Source: Croceibacterium salegens (GTDB lineage: Bacteria; Pseudomonadota; Alphaproteobacteria; Sphingomonadales; Sphingomonadaceae). From it: a stretch of DNA of 64,000 bases. The notes under the pieces were generated by a model. The model saw nothing but the letters and a program-made list of their open reading frames with translations. It did no database searches and was not told the DNA's origin. The stretch spans positions 212,058 through 276,057 of the forward strand of contig NZ_WTYM01000030.1 of assembly GCF_009827435.1 (NCBI RefSeq). Direction: 5' to 3'. Positions 8,808-17,801 of this stretch are shown piece after piece; position 1 is the stretch's first letter, and every line of letters starts with the position of its first letter. The position numbers and the translations under genes are program-made.

Positions 8808-8843
8808 CGCGCCGGGCTCCACCGCCCGGCGGTGGGAGCAGGC

Positions 8844-10031
8844 TTGAAACACTTTGTTGCGACGTTCCTGGGTGCTGCGCTGCTGGCCACGACGGCCTAT
8901 TCTGCAGTGCCTGCAGTAGCGCCCGTCGACACTGCTGCCAAAGAGCAGCCAGAAGAGCAGAGCCCGGTGGATCCGGAAATTCCCGTTGCCCTGCTGGTCG
9001 ACCAGTCGGCCGGGCAGACCCTTTTCTCGCGCGAGGTGGATCGACGTTTCATTCCAGCCTCCGTCACCAAGGTCATGACCGTCTACACCGCCTTCGACCT
9101 GATCGATCGCGGCAAGCTGGACCTCAACCGCAAGGTGGTGATCGACAAGGACCTGGCCGACGAATGGGGTGGGGAGGGATCGACCCTTTTCCTCGAGGCG
9201 GGCGACGAACTGACGGTCGGACAGCTATTGCTTGGCGTCACAACCGTTTCGGCCAATGACGGCGCCGTGGCCATAGGTCGCATCGCGGCCGGCAGCGATG
9301 AAGCATGGTTGGCCTTGATGAACGAGAATGCCCTCGAGCTGGGCATGAGCAACAGTCATTTCGGCAGCCCCAACGGCTATCCCGACGAGGGCAGGACCTG
9401 GACCAGTGCCCGCGACCTCGCCGTCCTGGCCGAAGCACTGACAACCCGCTTTCCCGACCTCTACAAGCGGTTCTTCGGTCATCGGGGCATGCGTTTTCAC
9501 GACATTACGCAGACCAACCACGACCCGATTACCGGGGTCGTTGACGGGGCGGACGGTATCAAGACTGGCTACACCCGGCAGGCCGGGTACAATTTCGTCG
9601 GCTCTGCGGTGCGCGACGGCCGGCGCCTGACGCTGGTCATTGCAGGCGCGCCCACAGCGATGATACGCAATCGGGACGCCCGGCGGTTGATGGAATGGGG
9701 TTTCGAAAACTTTACCAGCGAGCGCCTGCTCCCCGCTGGTGCCGCAATCGGCGACGTCGAAGTGCAGGAGGGCGCGGCACTGTCCGTACCGGTGCATACC
9801 GAGGCCGAAGTCTTTGCCAACCTGCCGCGCGAAGCTGGGGCAAGGGCCGGATTCTCGTTGCGCTATCGTGGCCCGGTCGAAGCACCGATCCGGAAGGGCG
9901 ACCGCATTGCTACGCTGCGGGTGACCGTGCCCGGGCAGGAGCCGCACGACGTGCCGCTCGTCGCGGCGGTTTCCGTCGAGCGGGCGAACGCCTGGCAGCG
10001 CCTGCGTAACGGCATTGTAAGGCTGCTGTGA
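8844..10031 (+). CDS. dacA: D-alanyl-D-alanine carboxypeptidase (low-molecular-weight PBP)
   Basis: This periplasmic enzyme removes the terminal D-Ala from peptidoglycan stem peptides. The three active-site motifs are present: SVTK (SxxK), SAN (SxN) and KTG in DGIKTGYTRQAG. A PBP5-type C-terminal beta domain follows. A signal peptide begins KHFVATFLGAALLATTA. The start is most likely TTG at 8844, preceded by GGGAG 5 bases away; GTG at 8832 is in frame but has no good ribosome-binding site. It closes a three-gene wall cluster, and its stop overlaps the tmk start (TGATG). Confidence 0.93.
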   Translation: MKHFVATFLGAALLATTAYSAVPAVAPVDTAAKEQPEEQSPVDPEIPVALLVDQSAGQTLFSREVDRRFIPASVTKVMTVYTAFDLIDRGKLDLNRKVVIDKDLADEWGGEGSTLFLEAGDELTVGQLLLGVTTVSANDGAVAIGRIAAGSDEAWLALMNENALELGMSNSHFGSPNGYPDEGRTWTSARDLAVLAEALTTRFPDLYKRFFGHRGMRFHDITQTNHDPITGVVDGADGIKTGYTRQAGYNFVGSAVRDGRRLTLVIAGAPTAMIRNRDARRLMEWGFENFTSERLLPAGAAIGDVEVQEGAALSVPVHTEAEVFANLPREAGARAGFSLRYRGPVEAPIRKGDRIATLRVTVPGQEPHDVPLVAAVSVERANAWQRLRNGIVRLL

Positions 10032-10666
10032 TGGCGCAGGGCCGGTTCATTGCACTTGAAGGCGGCGAGGGCACCGGCAAGTCGACGCAGTCCAGGCTGC
10101 TCGCGAACTACCTACAGGAGCAAGGTCTCGAGGTAGCAACCACCCGCGAGCCGGGCGGCACGCCAGGGGCCGAGGCGATCCGCCACCTGCTGCTCGATCC
10201 ATCGGGCGACGGATGGGAAGCAGAGGCCGAAGCGCTGCTGTTCGCGGCGGCCCGGTCAGACCACGTTGCACGGCTGATCCGTCCGGCGCTGGAACGCGGC
10301 GCTTGGGTGGTGAGCGACCGCTTTCTCGATTCGAGCCGCGCCTACCAAGGCGGTGGAGGCGGTCTCACAGACGATGCGATCATGGACCTGCATCGCTTCG
10401 GTTCGCGCGGCCTGCTCCCGGATCTGACGATCCTGATCGACGTGCCCGATGATGCAATCGCCGAGCGCCTCGCCCGGCGTGACGGAGGTGAAAGCGACCG
10501 CATTGGCGGCCGCGATGCCGCGTTCCATCGCCGCGTGAAGGACGCGTTTGTCCGTTTCGCGGATCGGGAGCTGGGCCGGTTTGCGACGATCGATGGTAGC
10601 GGAGACGTCGAAGCTACCCATGCCGCGATCGTGACAGCGATCGAACCGCTCCTGGCGATCCGCTGA
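10031..10666 (+). CDS. tmk: Thymidylate kinase
   Basis: This 211-residue enzyme phosphorylates dTMP to dTDP. The P-loop reads EGGEGTGKSTQ, the substrate motif is TREPGGTPGAE, and the DR motif is VVSDRFLDSSRAYQGGG. Length and motif spacing fit bacterial Tmk. The ATG at 10031 shares a base with the dacA stop, and the tmk stop overlaps the holB start. The tmk-holB-metG-tatD order is common in bacteria. Confidence 0.97.
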   Translation: MAQGRFIALEGGEGTGKSTQSRLLANYLQEQGLEVATTREPGGTPGAEAIRHLLLDPSGDGWEAEAEALLFAAARSDHVARLIRPALERGAWVVSDRFLDSSRAYQGGGGGLTDDAIMDLHRFGSRGLLPDLTILIDVPDDAIAERLARRDGGESDRIGGRDAAFHRRVKDAFVRFADRELGRFATIDGSGDVEATHAAIVTAIEPLLAIR

Positions 10667-11616
10667 TGCGATACATCGGGCACGACGAACCCTGGCGAAT
10701 CTGGCGCGCCGCGCTAACTGGTGAGCGCATGCATCACGCCTGGCTGCTGTCCGGCCGCAAGGGAGTGGGGAAGGGACCCTTCGCCCTAGCCGCCGCCCGC
10801 GAACTGGTCGGCGGGCCTGCTACCGGCGAGCATCCCGACATCATCGTGCTCTCGCACCTGCCGAAGGACGACAAGGAGGCAGCGAAGCGAGACGAGGGCA
10901 AGCCTTTCGAGACCAAGCGCAACATCACCATCGACCAGATCCGCGCGATGCAGCGGCGGCTGACGACCCGTCCCACGCTGGGTGAGCGACGGGTCATTAT
11001 CATCGATCCGGCCGACGACATGGAGGCCAATGCCTCGAACGCCCTGCTCAAGAGCCTCGAGGAACCGCCAGTGGGCACGTTCTTCCTGCTCATTGCACAC
11101 CGCATCGGCCGCCTGCTGCCGACAATCAGGTCGCGCTGCTGTGTCCTGCGTTTTCCGCTCGTCGAGGCGGCGGAGATCGACAAGATCCTCCAGCGAGAAA
11201 TGCCGAAAGTGGACCCGAAGACCCGCGCGGCGGCGATTGCCGCTGCTGCGGGATCGCCCGGAGCCGCCCTCGACTTTGTCGGACTCGGGCTCGGCGACTT
11301 GCACGATTTGATGGAGCGGCTCGTGCGCCATGGCGACGACGACTTCATCATCCGCGGCGAACTGGCGGAGGCGATGGGGGCGCGCCCTGACCGCCAGCGC
11401 CAGCTTGCGGCCATTGAACTCGCCCGTGCCGTTGTCGCCGAGGCAATGAACCAGACCGACGTACCAGCTATTCCCGCACTGGCCGAGGCCCACAACGAAC
11501 TCTGCGTCCTTTCGGTGCAGGCCCCGACATACAATTTCGACCCCGGCCTGCTGGTGATGGAAATCGGCAGCTTGCTCGCCGCGCTCGGCACCCGTAGGGA
11601 GCCGGCCCATGGCTGA
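10666..11616 (+). CDS. holB: DNA polymerase III subunit delta'
   Basis: This clamp-loader subunit of 316 residues has the AAA+ fold. It shows HAWLLSGRKGVGKGPFALA (P-loop-like), DDMEANASNALLKSLEEPP (the delta' sensor-region signature) and FLLIAHRIGRLLPTIRSRC. It works with delta and tau/gamma to load the sliding clamp. The gene overlaps both neighbours (tmk by one base, metG by eight), indicating translational coupling. Confidence 0.94.
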   Translation: MRYIGHDEPWRIWRAALTGERMHHAWLLSGRKGVGKGPFALAAARELVGGPATGEHPDIIVLSHLPKDDKEAAKRDEGKPFETKRNITIDQIRAMQRRLTTRPTLGERRVIIIDPADDMEANASNALLKSLEEPPVGTFFLLIAHRIGRLLPTIRSRCCVLRFPLVEAAEIDKILQREMPKVDPKTRAAAIAAAAGSPGAALDFVGLGLGDLHDLMERLVRHGDDDFIIRGELAEAMGARPDRQRQLAAIELARAVVAEAMNQTDVPAIPALAEAHNELCVLSVQAPTYNFDPGLLVMEIGSLLAALGTRREPAHG

Positions 11617-13171
11617 GCCCTATTACATCACAACGGCTATCAACTACCCCAACGGAAAGCCACACATCGGTCACGCTTATGAGGCGATCGCGGCCGACAC
11701 GGAGGCTCGCTTCCAGCGCCTGCGCGGCCGGAAGGTACGTTTTCAGACCGGAACCGACGAGCACGGCCTGAAGATGGCGCAGAAGGCGCGCGAACTCGGC
11801 ATCACGCCGCGCGAACTTTCCGACGAGATGTCGAGCCACTTTCGCATCCTGGCCGATCGCCTGAACATCTCCTACGACCGCTTCTTCCGTACTACTGAAG
11901 ACGAACATCATCGTGCGAGCCAGGCGCTCTGGCTATCGATGGAGAAGAATGGCGACCTCTATCTCGACCGCTACGAAGGCTGGTACTCGGTGCGCGACGA
12001 GGCCTACTACGACGAGAGCGAATTGGTTGCCGACGCGGACGGCGAAAAGCTTTCGCCGCAGGGCACGCCGGTCGAATGGACCGTCGAGGAAAGCTGGTTC
12101 TTCCGTTTGTCCAAATACCAGGAGCCGCTGCTCCAGCTCTATCGCGACAACCCCGAATTCGTGCGTCCTGCCTCCCGCATGAACGAGGTACGCAGCTTCG
12201 TCGAGGGTGGCCTGCGGGATCTTTCGGTCAGCCGGACGAGCTTCGACTGGGGCGTTCGCGTGCCCGGGGCGGACGATCACGTCATGTACGTCTGGGTCGA
12301 CGCCCTGACCAACTACCTGACCGGTCTGGGCTATCCCGACGAGACAGAAAACTTTGCCACGTTCTGGCCCGCCGACCTGCACCTGATCGGCAAGGATATC
12401 GTCCGCTTCCATGCAGTTTACTGGCCCGCCTTCCTGATGAGCGCGGGCCTGCCGCTGCCGAAGGAAATCTTTGCTCACGGATTTATCCTGAATCGCGGCC
12501 AGAAGGAATCCAAGTCGCTCGGCAACGTCACCGATCCTCTGGACCTTGCCGAGCGGTTCGGTGTCGACCATTTGCGCTATTTCCTGCTGCGCGAATTCAC
12601 TTTCGGACAGGATGGCAGCTATTCGGTTGAAGCAATTGTAAACCGGTCGAATTCGGAACTTGCAAACAGCTTCGGCAACCTTGCGCAGAGGACACTGTCG
12701 CAGGTCTTCAAGAACTGCGACGGTTCGCCTCCGCAAATCTTCGGCCATACCGATGCGGACAACGCTCTGTTCGAGCATGTCGACCGGGTCATCGCGCAGG
12801 AAATGCCGGCCAGCTATGACAAGCTCGCTTTCGCCCAGGCACTCGAAGCGTGGATGGGTGCCGTGTACGCCTGCAACGCCTACATCGACGAGCAGGCGCC
12901 CTGGGCGCTGCGCAAGACCGATTTCGAGCGGATGAAGACGGTGCTGGCGACGCTTTACATCGTCATCGCGCAGCTCACCGTGGCGGTGCGGCCGGTCATG
13001 CCGGACACCGCCGACAAGTTGCTCGATTCCATGGGCATCGCGCCGGAACTGCGCGACTTCGAAGGCATCCGCTCGCACTGGTATTCGCCGCTGGCCGAGA
13101 GTGACTTCCGCCTCGACAAACCCGAGGGCATGTTCCCGCGGATCGAATTGCCCGAGGGGGAGGAGGCTTGA
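11609..13171 (+). CDS. metG: Methionyl-tRNA synthetase
   Basis: This class I synthetase of 520 residues charges tRNA-Met. It has the HIGH motif in NYPNGKPHIGHAYE and the tRNA-binding domain, but lacks the C-terminal dimerisation extension found in E. coli MetG. The second signature is KESKSLGN, where most MetRS have KMSKS, so the methionine is replaced by glutamate; the two lysines and both serines are kept. It overlaps holB and touches the tatD start. Confidence 0.96.
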   Translation: MAEPYYITTAINYPNGKPHIGHAYEAIAADTEARFQRLRGRKVRFQTGTDEHGLKMAQKARELGITPRELSDEMSSHFRILADRLNISYDRFFRTTEDEHHRASQALWLSMEKNGDLYLDRYEGWYSVRDEAYYDESELVADADGEKLSPQGTPVEWTVEESWFFRLSKYQEPLLQLYRDNPEFVRPASRMNEVRSFVEGGLRDLSVSRTSFDWGVRVPGADDHVMYVWVDALTNYLTGLGYPDETENFATFWPADLHLIGKDIVRFHAVYWPAFLMSAGLPLPKEIFAHGFILNRGQKESKSLGNVTDPLDLAERFGVDHLRYFLLREFTFGQDGSYSVEAIVNRSNSELANSFGNLAQRTLSQVFKNCDGSPPQIFGHTDADNALFEHVDRVIAQEMPASYDKLAFAQALEAWMGAVYACNAYIDEQAPWALRKTDFERMKTVLATLYIVIAQLTVAVRPVMPDTADKLLDSMGIAPELRDFEGIRSHWYSPLAESDFRLDKPEGMFPRIELPEGEEA

Positions 13172-13947
13172 TGCTGATCGACAGCCATTGCCACCTCGAA
13201 TACGAAGGTCTCGTCGACGACCAGCAAGGGGTGCTCGACCGCGCCCGCGCTGCCGGGATCGGCGGCTTCCTCAACATCTCGACCCGGCAGAGCGAATGGG
13301 GCCGCGTGGTCGGTACGGCGGAGCGCGAAAGCGATGTCTGGGCGACAGTCGGCATCCACCCGCATGAAGCGGACCAGCACGCCGATCTTGGCGCCGCGGC
13401 GCTGCGCGAGGCGGCGAACAATCCGCGCGTCATCGGCCTCGGAGAGACGGGGCTAGACTACTATTACGACAAGTCCGACCGTGCGGTTCAGCAGGCGCTG
13501 TTCCGCACCCACATTGCCGTGGGGCGCGAGACCGGTCTGCCGCTGATCATCCACACGCGTGACGCCGAAGAAGACACCTACGAGATCCTGCGCGAAGAGT
13601 TGGGGAAGGGGGCTTTCCCCGCGCTGATACACTGCTTCACCGGCACGGCACCGTTCGGCCGGCAGATACTGGACCTGGGCCTGACAATCTCGTTGTCGGG
13701 TATAGTGACTTTCAAGAATGCCCGTGAACTGCAGGGATTCGCGAAGGAAATTCCCTCGGACAGGATCCTGGTCGAAACCGACAGCCCGTTCCTTGCGCCC
13801 GTGCCGCATCGCGGGAAGACCTGCGAGCCGGCCTATGTTCGCAACACCGCCGAATTCGTTGCCGACTTGCGCGGCGAGACGGTCGACGAACTGGCTGCCG
13901 CAACGACCGAGAACTTCCACCGCTTGTTCAAGAAGACGCGCCCGTGA
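13171..13947 (+). CDS. tatD: TatD-family metal-dependent hydrolase (DNase)
   Basis: This 258-residue TIM-barrel enzyme has metal ligands in DSHCHLEY, in the GLGETGLDYYY strand (Glu), in LPLIIHTRDAEED (His), in ALIHCFTG (His) and in LVETDSPFLAP (Asp). These identify the TatD family, 3'-5' exodeoxyribonucleases linked to DNA repair and quality control. ATG at 13171 is preceded by GGAGG; an in-frame TTG just upstream is unlikely. The standard position after metG supports the call. Confidence 0.94.
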   Translation: MLIDSHCHLEYEGLVDDQQGVLDRARAAGIGGFLNISTRQSEWGRVVGTAERESDVWATVGIHPHEADQHADLGAAALREAANNPRVIGLGETGLDYYYDKSDRAVQQALFRTHIAVGRETGLPLIIHTRDAEEDTYEILREELGKGAFPALIHCFTGTAPFGRQILDLGLTISLSGIVTFKNARELQGFAKEIPSDRILVETDSPFLAPVPHRGKTCEPAYVRNTAEFVADLRGETVDELAAATTENFHRLFKKTRP

Positions 13948-14714
13948 AGCTTATCATGCTCGGTTCCGGCACCTCAACCGGGGTGCCGCGGATCGGCAAT
14001 GACTGGGGTCTTTGCGATCCCACGGAACCGAAAAACCGTCGCACACGAGTATCTATCATCGTCGAGAGCGCCGCTGGCTCTCGGATCTTGGTCGATACGT
14101 CCCCGGACCTGCGCCAGCAGCTGCTTACCGCCGGGATACGCACGGTCGATGCCGTCGTCTGGACTCACGATCATGCCGATCACTGCCATGGAATAGACGA
14201 CCTGAGGCCGATGCGTTTCGGGCGCGATGGGGCGATACCGGGCTATGCTTCGACCGAAACCGTTCGGCGGTTGCGCCAGCGCTTCAGCTACGTCTTTGCC
14301 GGCAAGTACGGCTATCCCTCGATCGTGCAGCTTGAGACGCTCGAACGGGTCAAGATCGTCGCGGGATTCGGGATTGCGAGCTGCGAAATGCCTCACGGGC
14401 CGATGGAAACGACCGGGTTTCGGTTCGATTGCGATGGCAAGTCCATTGGCTACACCACTGATTTTTGTGAAATCACGGATGAGATGGTGGATCTGTTCTC
14501 GGGCATCGATATCCTTGTGACCGACTGCCTGCGTCGTGAAAACCATCCGACCCACGCGAGTCTCGACATGGCATTGGAGTTTGCGGTGCGAACGCGCGCG
14601 CGTCAGACCGTCCTGACGCACCTCGACAAGAGCATGGATTATGCCACGTTGTCGGCTGAGACGCCGGACGATGTTATTCCCGGTTACGACGGATTGGAGA
14701 TCGATCTCGGATGA
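13944..14714 (+). CDS. PhnP-like MBL-fold metallohydrolase
   Basis: This 256-residue beta-lactamase-fold hydrolase has the metal-binding motif THDHADHCHG, an early GSGTSTGVPRIG loop, DTSPDLRQQLL, TTDFCEITDEM and a C-terminal LTHLDKSMDY. This arrangement fits the PhnP/YcbX-type phosphodiesterase subgroup, often found after tatD. The GTG start overlaps the tatD stop (GTGA). The exact substrate is not evident. Confidence 0.88.
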   Translation: MKLIMLGSGTSTGVPRIGNDWGLCDPTEPKNRRTRVSIIVESAAGSRILVDTSPDLRQQLLTAGIRTVDAVVWTHDHADHCHGIDDLRPMRFGRDGAIPGYASTETVRRLRQRFSYVFAGKYGYPSIVQLETLERVKIVAGFGIASCEMPHGPMETTGFRFDCDGKSIGYTTDFCEITDEMVDLFSGIDILVTDCLRRENHPTHASLDMALEFAVRTRARQTVLTHLDKSMDYATLSAETPDDVIPGYDGLEIDLG

Positions 14715-14878
14715 AGCCAGACGCCTTGTCGATCATCGTGCTGGTTGGCTGGCTGATCCTGGTGGTTGCGGGTTTCAGATCGTATCGGGTTTCCGGGCGC
14801 AAGGTGCTGCTTTACGGTGTTATTTGGGCATCGATTTTCATCGCCGTCGCATTGGTATTTTACACGATGGGGGCGTGA
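14711..14878 (+). CDS. Small two-helix membrane protein, 55 aa
   Basis: This open frame starts with an ATG that overlaps the upstream stop (ATGA) and encodes 55 residues. It has two strongly hydrophobic stretches (about residues 7-20, IIVLVGWLILVVAG, and 33-50, LLYGVIWASIFIAVALVF) separated by a basic loop (RSYRVSGRK). It ends TMGA. The overlap, hydrophobic pattern and codon use argue that it is real, as the last gene of the tmk-holB-metG-tatD operon. I recognise no family. Confidence 0.62.
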   Translation: MKPDALSIIVLVGWLILVVAGFRSYRVSGRKVLLYGVIWASIFIAVALVFYTMGA

Positions 14879-14932
14879 TACTGCATTCCGCCGTACTCTT
14901 TCATTTAACATAATATATATTATCGTCCCAAC
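14879..14932 (+). promoter_or_regulatory. AT-rich leader with perfect 12-bp palindrome before mazG
   Basis: The 54 bases before mazG are AT-rich and contain a perfect palindrome, TAATATATATTA, at 14911-14922. No ribosome-binding site precedes the mazG ATG at 14933. The palindrome may be part of a -10 region (giving a very short or leaderless transcript) or a regulator site. This is inference from sequence alone. Confidence 0.4.
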
Positions 14933-15682
14933 ATGTCGAACCAGCTAGACCGCCTCCTCTCGATCATGGCCCGCCTTCGCGATCCGCAAGACGGATGCGA
15001 ATGGGATCGTGCGCAGGATTTTTCCACGATCGCGCCGTACACCATCGAGGAAGCCTACGAAGTGTCCGACGCGATCGAACGCGGCGACATGCGGGCCTTG
15101 CGTGACGAACTCGGCGACCTGCTGCTCCAGGTCGTCTTTCACTCTCGAATGGCTGAGGAAGCCGAGCACTTCGACTTCGCCGATGTGGCCCGAGCGATTT
15201 CAGACAAGATGGAAGCACGCCATCCGCACATCTTCGGAGAAGCCGAAGCGAGCCCCGGTTGGGAAGAGCTCAAGGCAAAGGAACGGGAGCGTTCCGGTGC
15301 TTCGAGTGCGCTAGACGGCGTAGCTCTGGCGTTGCCTGCATTGATGCGGGCGGAAAAGCTCCAGAAGCGAGCGGCTCGGGCTGGCTTTGATTGGCCTGAC
15401 ACTCACGGCCCGGCCGCAAAGGTGCGCGAAGAAATTGCCGAACTCGCCGAAGCCGCACCCGACGATCAGACCGAAGAGGCTGGCGACCTCCTGTTCGCGG
15501 CGGTCAACCTCGTCCGCGCCTATGGTCTCGCTGCGGAGGACGCGCTTCGCAACGCCAACGCCAAGTTCGATGCCCGATTTCGGCGAATGGAAGAGTTGGC
15601 CGGTGGCCCGGATGCGTTCGCGCGGCTCACGCTCGATGAGCAGGAAGCGCTCTGGCAGCAGGTCAAGCGTTCCGAGCTTTAG
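14933..15682 (+). CDS. mazG: Nucleoside triphosphate pyrophosphohydrolase MazG
   Basis: This 249-residue protein has two MazG modules. The first has the LRDPQDGCEWDRAQDFSTI entry, then EEAYEVSDAI and DELGDLLLQVVFH with the conserved acidic metal ligands. The second repeats the EEIAEL...EEAGDLLFAAVN pattern. It hydrolyses NTPs to NMP and pyrophosphate and may affect ppGpp-linked survival. There is no Shine-Dalgarno before the ATG. Its last four bases overlap the convergent sulfotransferase gene. Confidence 0.95.
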   Translation: MSNQLDRLLSIMARLRDPQDGCEWDRAQDFSTIAPYTIEEAYEVSDAIERGDMRALRDELGDLLLQVVFHSRMAEEAEHFDFADVARAISDKMEARHPHIFGEAEASPGWEELKAKERERSGASSALDGVALALPALMRAEKLQKRAARAGFDWPDTHGPAAKVREEIAELAEAAPDDQTEEAGDLLFAAVNLVRAYGLAAEDALRNANAKFDARFRRMEELAGGPDAFARLTLDEQEALWQQVKRSEL

Positions 15683-16470
15683 TCGCCTTGCCCACCGAGG
15701 GCGGCAAACCACAGGCTGGTCCCACTTTGCGATTGACGTTCGATTGCCGGCACAGCGACGCGCGCCCCTGAAACAAGGGTCACGCCGATATAGTCTGCCA
15801 CCTGGACGACGGCCTCATCGGGTTTTTCGAGCACATCTTCGTACCACAGGATGAGCGGCTTCACGCGCAAGCCGGCATACATCTCGGTCCACGCCTGCTC
15901 CTGGCTATCTATCAAGCGGCAAGCGACATCGAAGGCCTCGCGGGAGAAATCCGGGGGCATCTGCCCCTCTCTCTCCTGTTCCTTGCGCCATACACCCGAA
16001 AGTAGTGCACGCGCGTAGGATACCGCGTGCGCCTGGCGATCCCGCCGGCGCAATTGCACCACCCGGGCCTGATCCGGCCCGGGTATCATCATCTTCATGA
16101 CTTCGGTCAGGAGAGGCGGATTGGCGCGGTGCAGGTCCTCCATCAGCAGCGGAAAGGCCTTGAGGCCGAACACGCCGTTGGGCGACGTCCGGCGCGCGAG
16201 AACTTCGCTCCAGATGCGGTTTTGCTCCGCGGGAACGGCGGCTGCATGGCCGCTAGGGCCATTTGGATCGAAATTCAGGTATTCCAGTGGGGCGCCGAGG
16301 CAGCCGCTGGCCCAGAGAACATGGCTGACGTAGGTGCTGCCAGTGCGTGGGACCGTGGCGAGCAACCACGGGAACTTCGGCCGTCCGTTCCACCTTGGGA
16401 AATCGAACTTCTCCTCGTATCCTGTCTCGATCCCCTCCAGCATCGCTGCAACATTGGCGGGGCCTGCCAC
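15679..16470 (-). CDS. Stf0-type sulfotransferase
   Basis: This 263-residue protein is predicted to transfer sulfate from PAPS to a carbohydrate or glycolipid acceptor. It has the N-terminal PAPS loop LLATVPRTGSTYVSHVL, then VFGLKAFPLLMEDL, RRDRQAHAVSYARAL (3'-phosphate-binding Arg/Ser region) and LILWYEDVLEKPDEAVVQVADYIGV. These features match the trehalose-sulfotransferase (Stf0) family. It lies 11 bases downstream of hflX on the same strand but is unlikely to be functionally linked. The acceptor is unknown. Confidence 0.85.
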   Translation of the reverse strand: MAGPANVAAMLEGIETGYEEKFDFPRWNGRPKFPWLLATVPRTGSTYVSHVLWASGCLGAPLEYLNFDPNGPSGHAAAVPAEQNRIWSEVLARRTSPNGVFGLKAFPLLMEDLHRANPPLLTEVMKMMIPGPDQARVVQLRRRDRQAHAVSYARALLSGVWRKEQEREGQMPPDFSREAFDVACRLIDSQEQAWTEMYAGLRVKPLILWYEDVLEKPDEAVVQVADYIGVTLVSGARVAVPAIERQSQSGTSLWFAALGGQGD

Positions 16471-16481
16471 GGGGTCAAGAA

Positions 16482-17801
16482 CTACAACGAAGCGTAGCGG
16501 CCGAATTCGCGCTCGGTTAGTCGGACTTCGAGCTTTCGAAGCGGACCGTCCGCGCCTTCTCCAGCGTCGGCCTCGTCGAGCACTACTCCGTGAGCGTGCA
16601 GCCAGGCGATGCGGGCGCCGTCACTGGCCGGCAGGGTGAAGCTATGAACCTTGGCACCTTCGGTCAGGACTGCGGCGATGCGCGCCAGAACAGCCTCGAC
16701 CCCCTCCCCGGTTATTGCTGAGAGAGGCAAAATGTCCGGATCGCCATCGGCCAATGGATCAAGTTCGGCCTCCCGGTCGCCATCCAGCAGGTCCCACTTA
16801 TTCCACAATTCGAGGATCGGGATCGACGATTCGCCCCCCTCCCCTTCGATAACGCCCAGATCCTCGAGCACGGCAAGGACCTGACGCTTCTGCATGGCAC
16901 TGTCGGGATTGGCGATATCACGCACGTGGAGGATGAGATCGGCTTCGGTGACTTCCTCAAGGGTCGCTCGGAATGCCGCGACGAGCTGGGTCGGCAGGTC
17001 GGAAATGAACCCGACGGTGTCCGACAGGATCACCTTGTCGACGCCGGGCAGCGAGATTGCTCGCATAGTGGGATCGAGCGTGGCGAAGAGAAGGTCTTCG
17101 GCCATGACGCCCGCGCCGGTCAGGCGGTTGAAAAGTGTCGACTTGCCGGCGTTGGTGTAGCCGACCAGCGCCACAACTGGCCAGGGCGCTCGATCGCGCC
17201 GCTTGCGGTGAAGCGCGCGAGTGCGACGCACTTGTTCCAGTTCGCGGCGCAGGCGGGCCATCCGGTCGCGGATCATCCGCCGGTCGGCCTCGATCTGCGT
17301 CTCGCCTGGGCCGCCGAGGAAGCCAAAGCCGCCGCGCTGGCGTTCGAGGTGGGTCCAGCTCCGAACGAGGCGGCTCTGCTGGTAATCGAGATGGGCCAGC
17401 TCGACCTGCAATCGGCCTTCCGCCGTTGCCGCCCGCTCCCCGAAGATTTCGAGGATCAGGCCGGTGCGGTCGATGACCTTACGCTTGAGCTTTTCCTCGA
17501 GGTTGCGCTGCTGGATCGCAGACAGCGCACCGTCGACGATGACGAGATCGGCTTCCTCGAGCTCGCAATCAGCGGCGATACGTTCGATCTGACCCTGACC
17601 GAACAAGGTTGCCGGACGAACCTGACGGACAGGCACGACTTCCGCTCCCGCCACAACCAGCCCGATCGCCAGCGCCAGACCCTTCGCCTCCTCCAGACGC
17701 GACTCCGGGTCCTGTTCGTCGCGCGATCCGCGAATATCTGGGCACAGGACCAGCGCCCGGGCACCCCGGGCGACTTCACCAATATCGTCGTCGAAGCTCA
17801 G
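16482..17801 (-). CDS. hflX: GTPase HflX, probable CTG start
   Basis: HflX is a ribosome-associated GTPase that rescues stalled or stressed ribosomes. The G domain has [12 protein letters not shown] (P-loop), [10 protein letters not shown] (G3) and NKWD (G4), and the N-terminal domain has the HflX glycine-rich [16 protein letters not shown] motif. The first ATG/GTG/TTG in frame, GTG 17654, would remove about 49 residues of good HflX sequence ([20 protein letters not shown]). Extending upstream, the only plausible start is CTG at 17801, overlapping the hfq stop as CTGA and giving [19 protein letters not shown] and 439 residues. That start is inferred. Confidence 0.9.
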   Translation of the reverse strand: MSFDDDIGEVARGARALVLCPDIRGSRDEQDPESRLEEAKGLALAIGLVVAGAEVVPVRQVRPATLFGQGQIERIAADCELEEADLVIVDGALSAIQQRNLEEKLKRKVIDRTGLILEIFGERAATAEGRLQVELAHLDYQQSRLVRSWTHLERQRGGFGFLGGPGETQIEADRRMIRDRMARLRRELEQVRRTRALHRKRRDRAPWPVVALVGYTNAGKSTLFNRLTGAGVMAEDLLFATLDPTMRAISLPGVDKVILSDTVGFISDLPTQLVAAFRATLEEVTEADLILHVRDIANPDSAMQKRQVLAVLEDLGVIEGEGGESSIPILELWNKWDLLDGDREAELDPLADGDPDILPLSAITGEGVEAVLARIAAVLTEGAKVHSFTLPASDGARIAWLHAHGVVLDEADAGEGADGPLRKLEVRLTEREFGRYASL

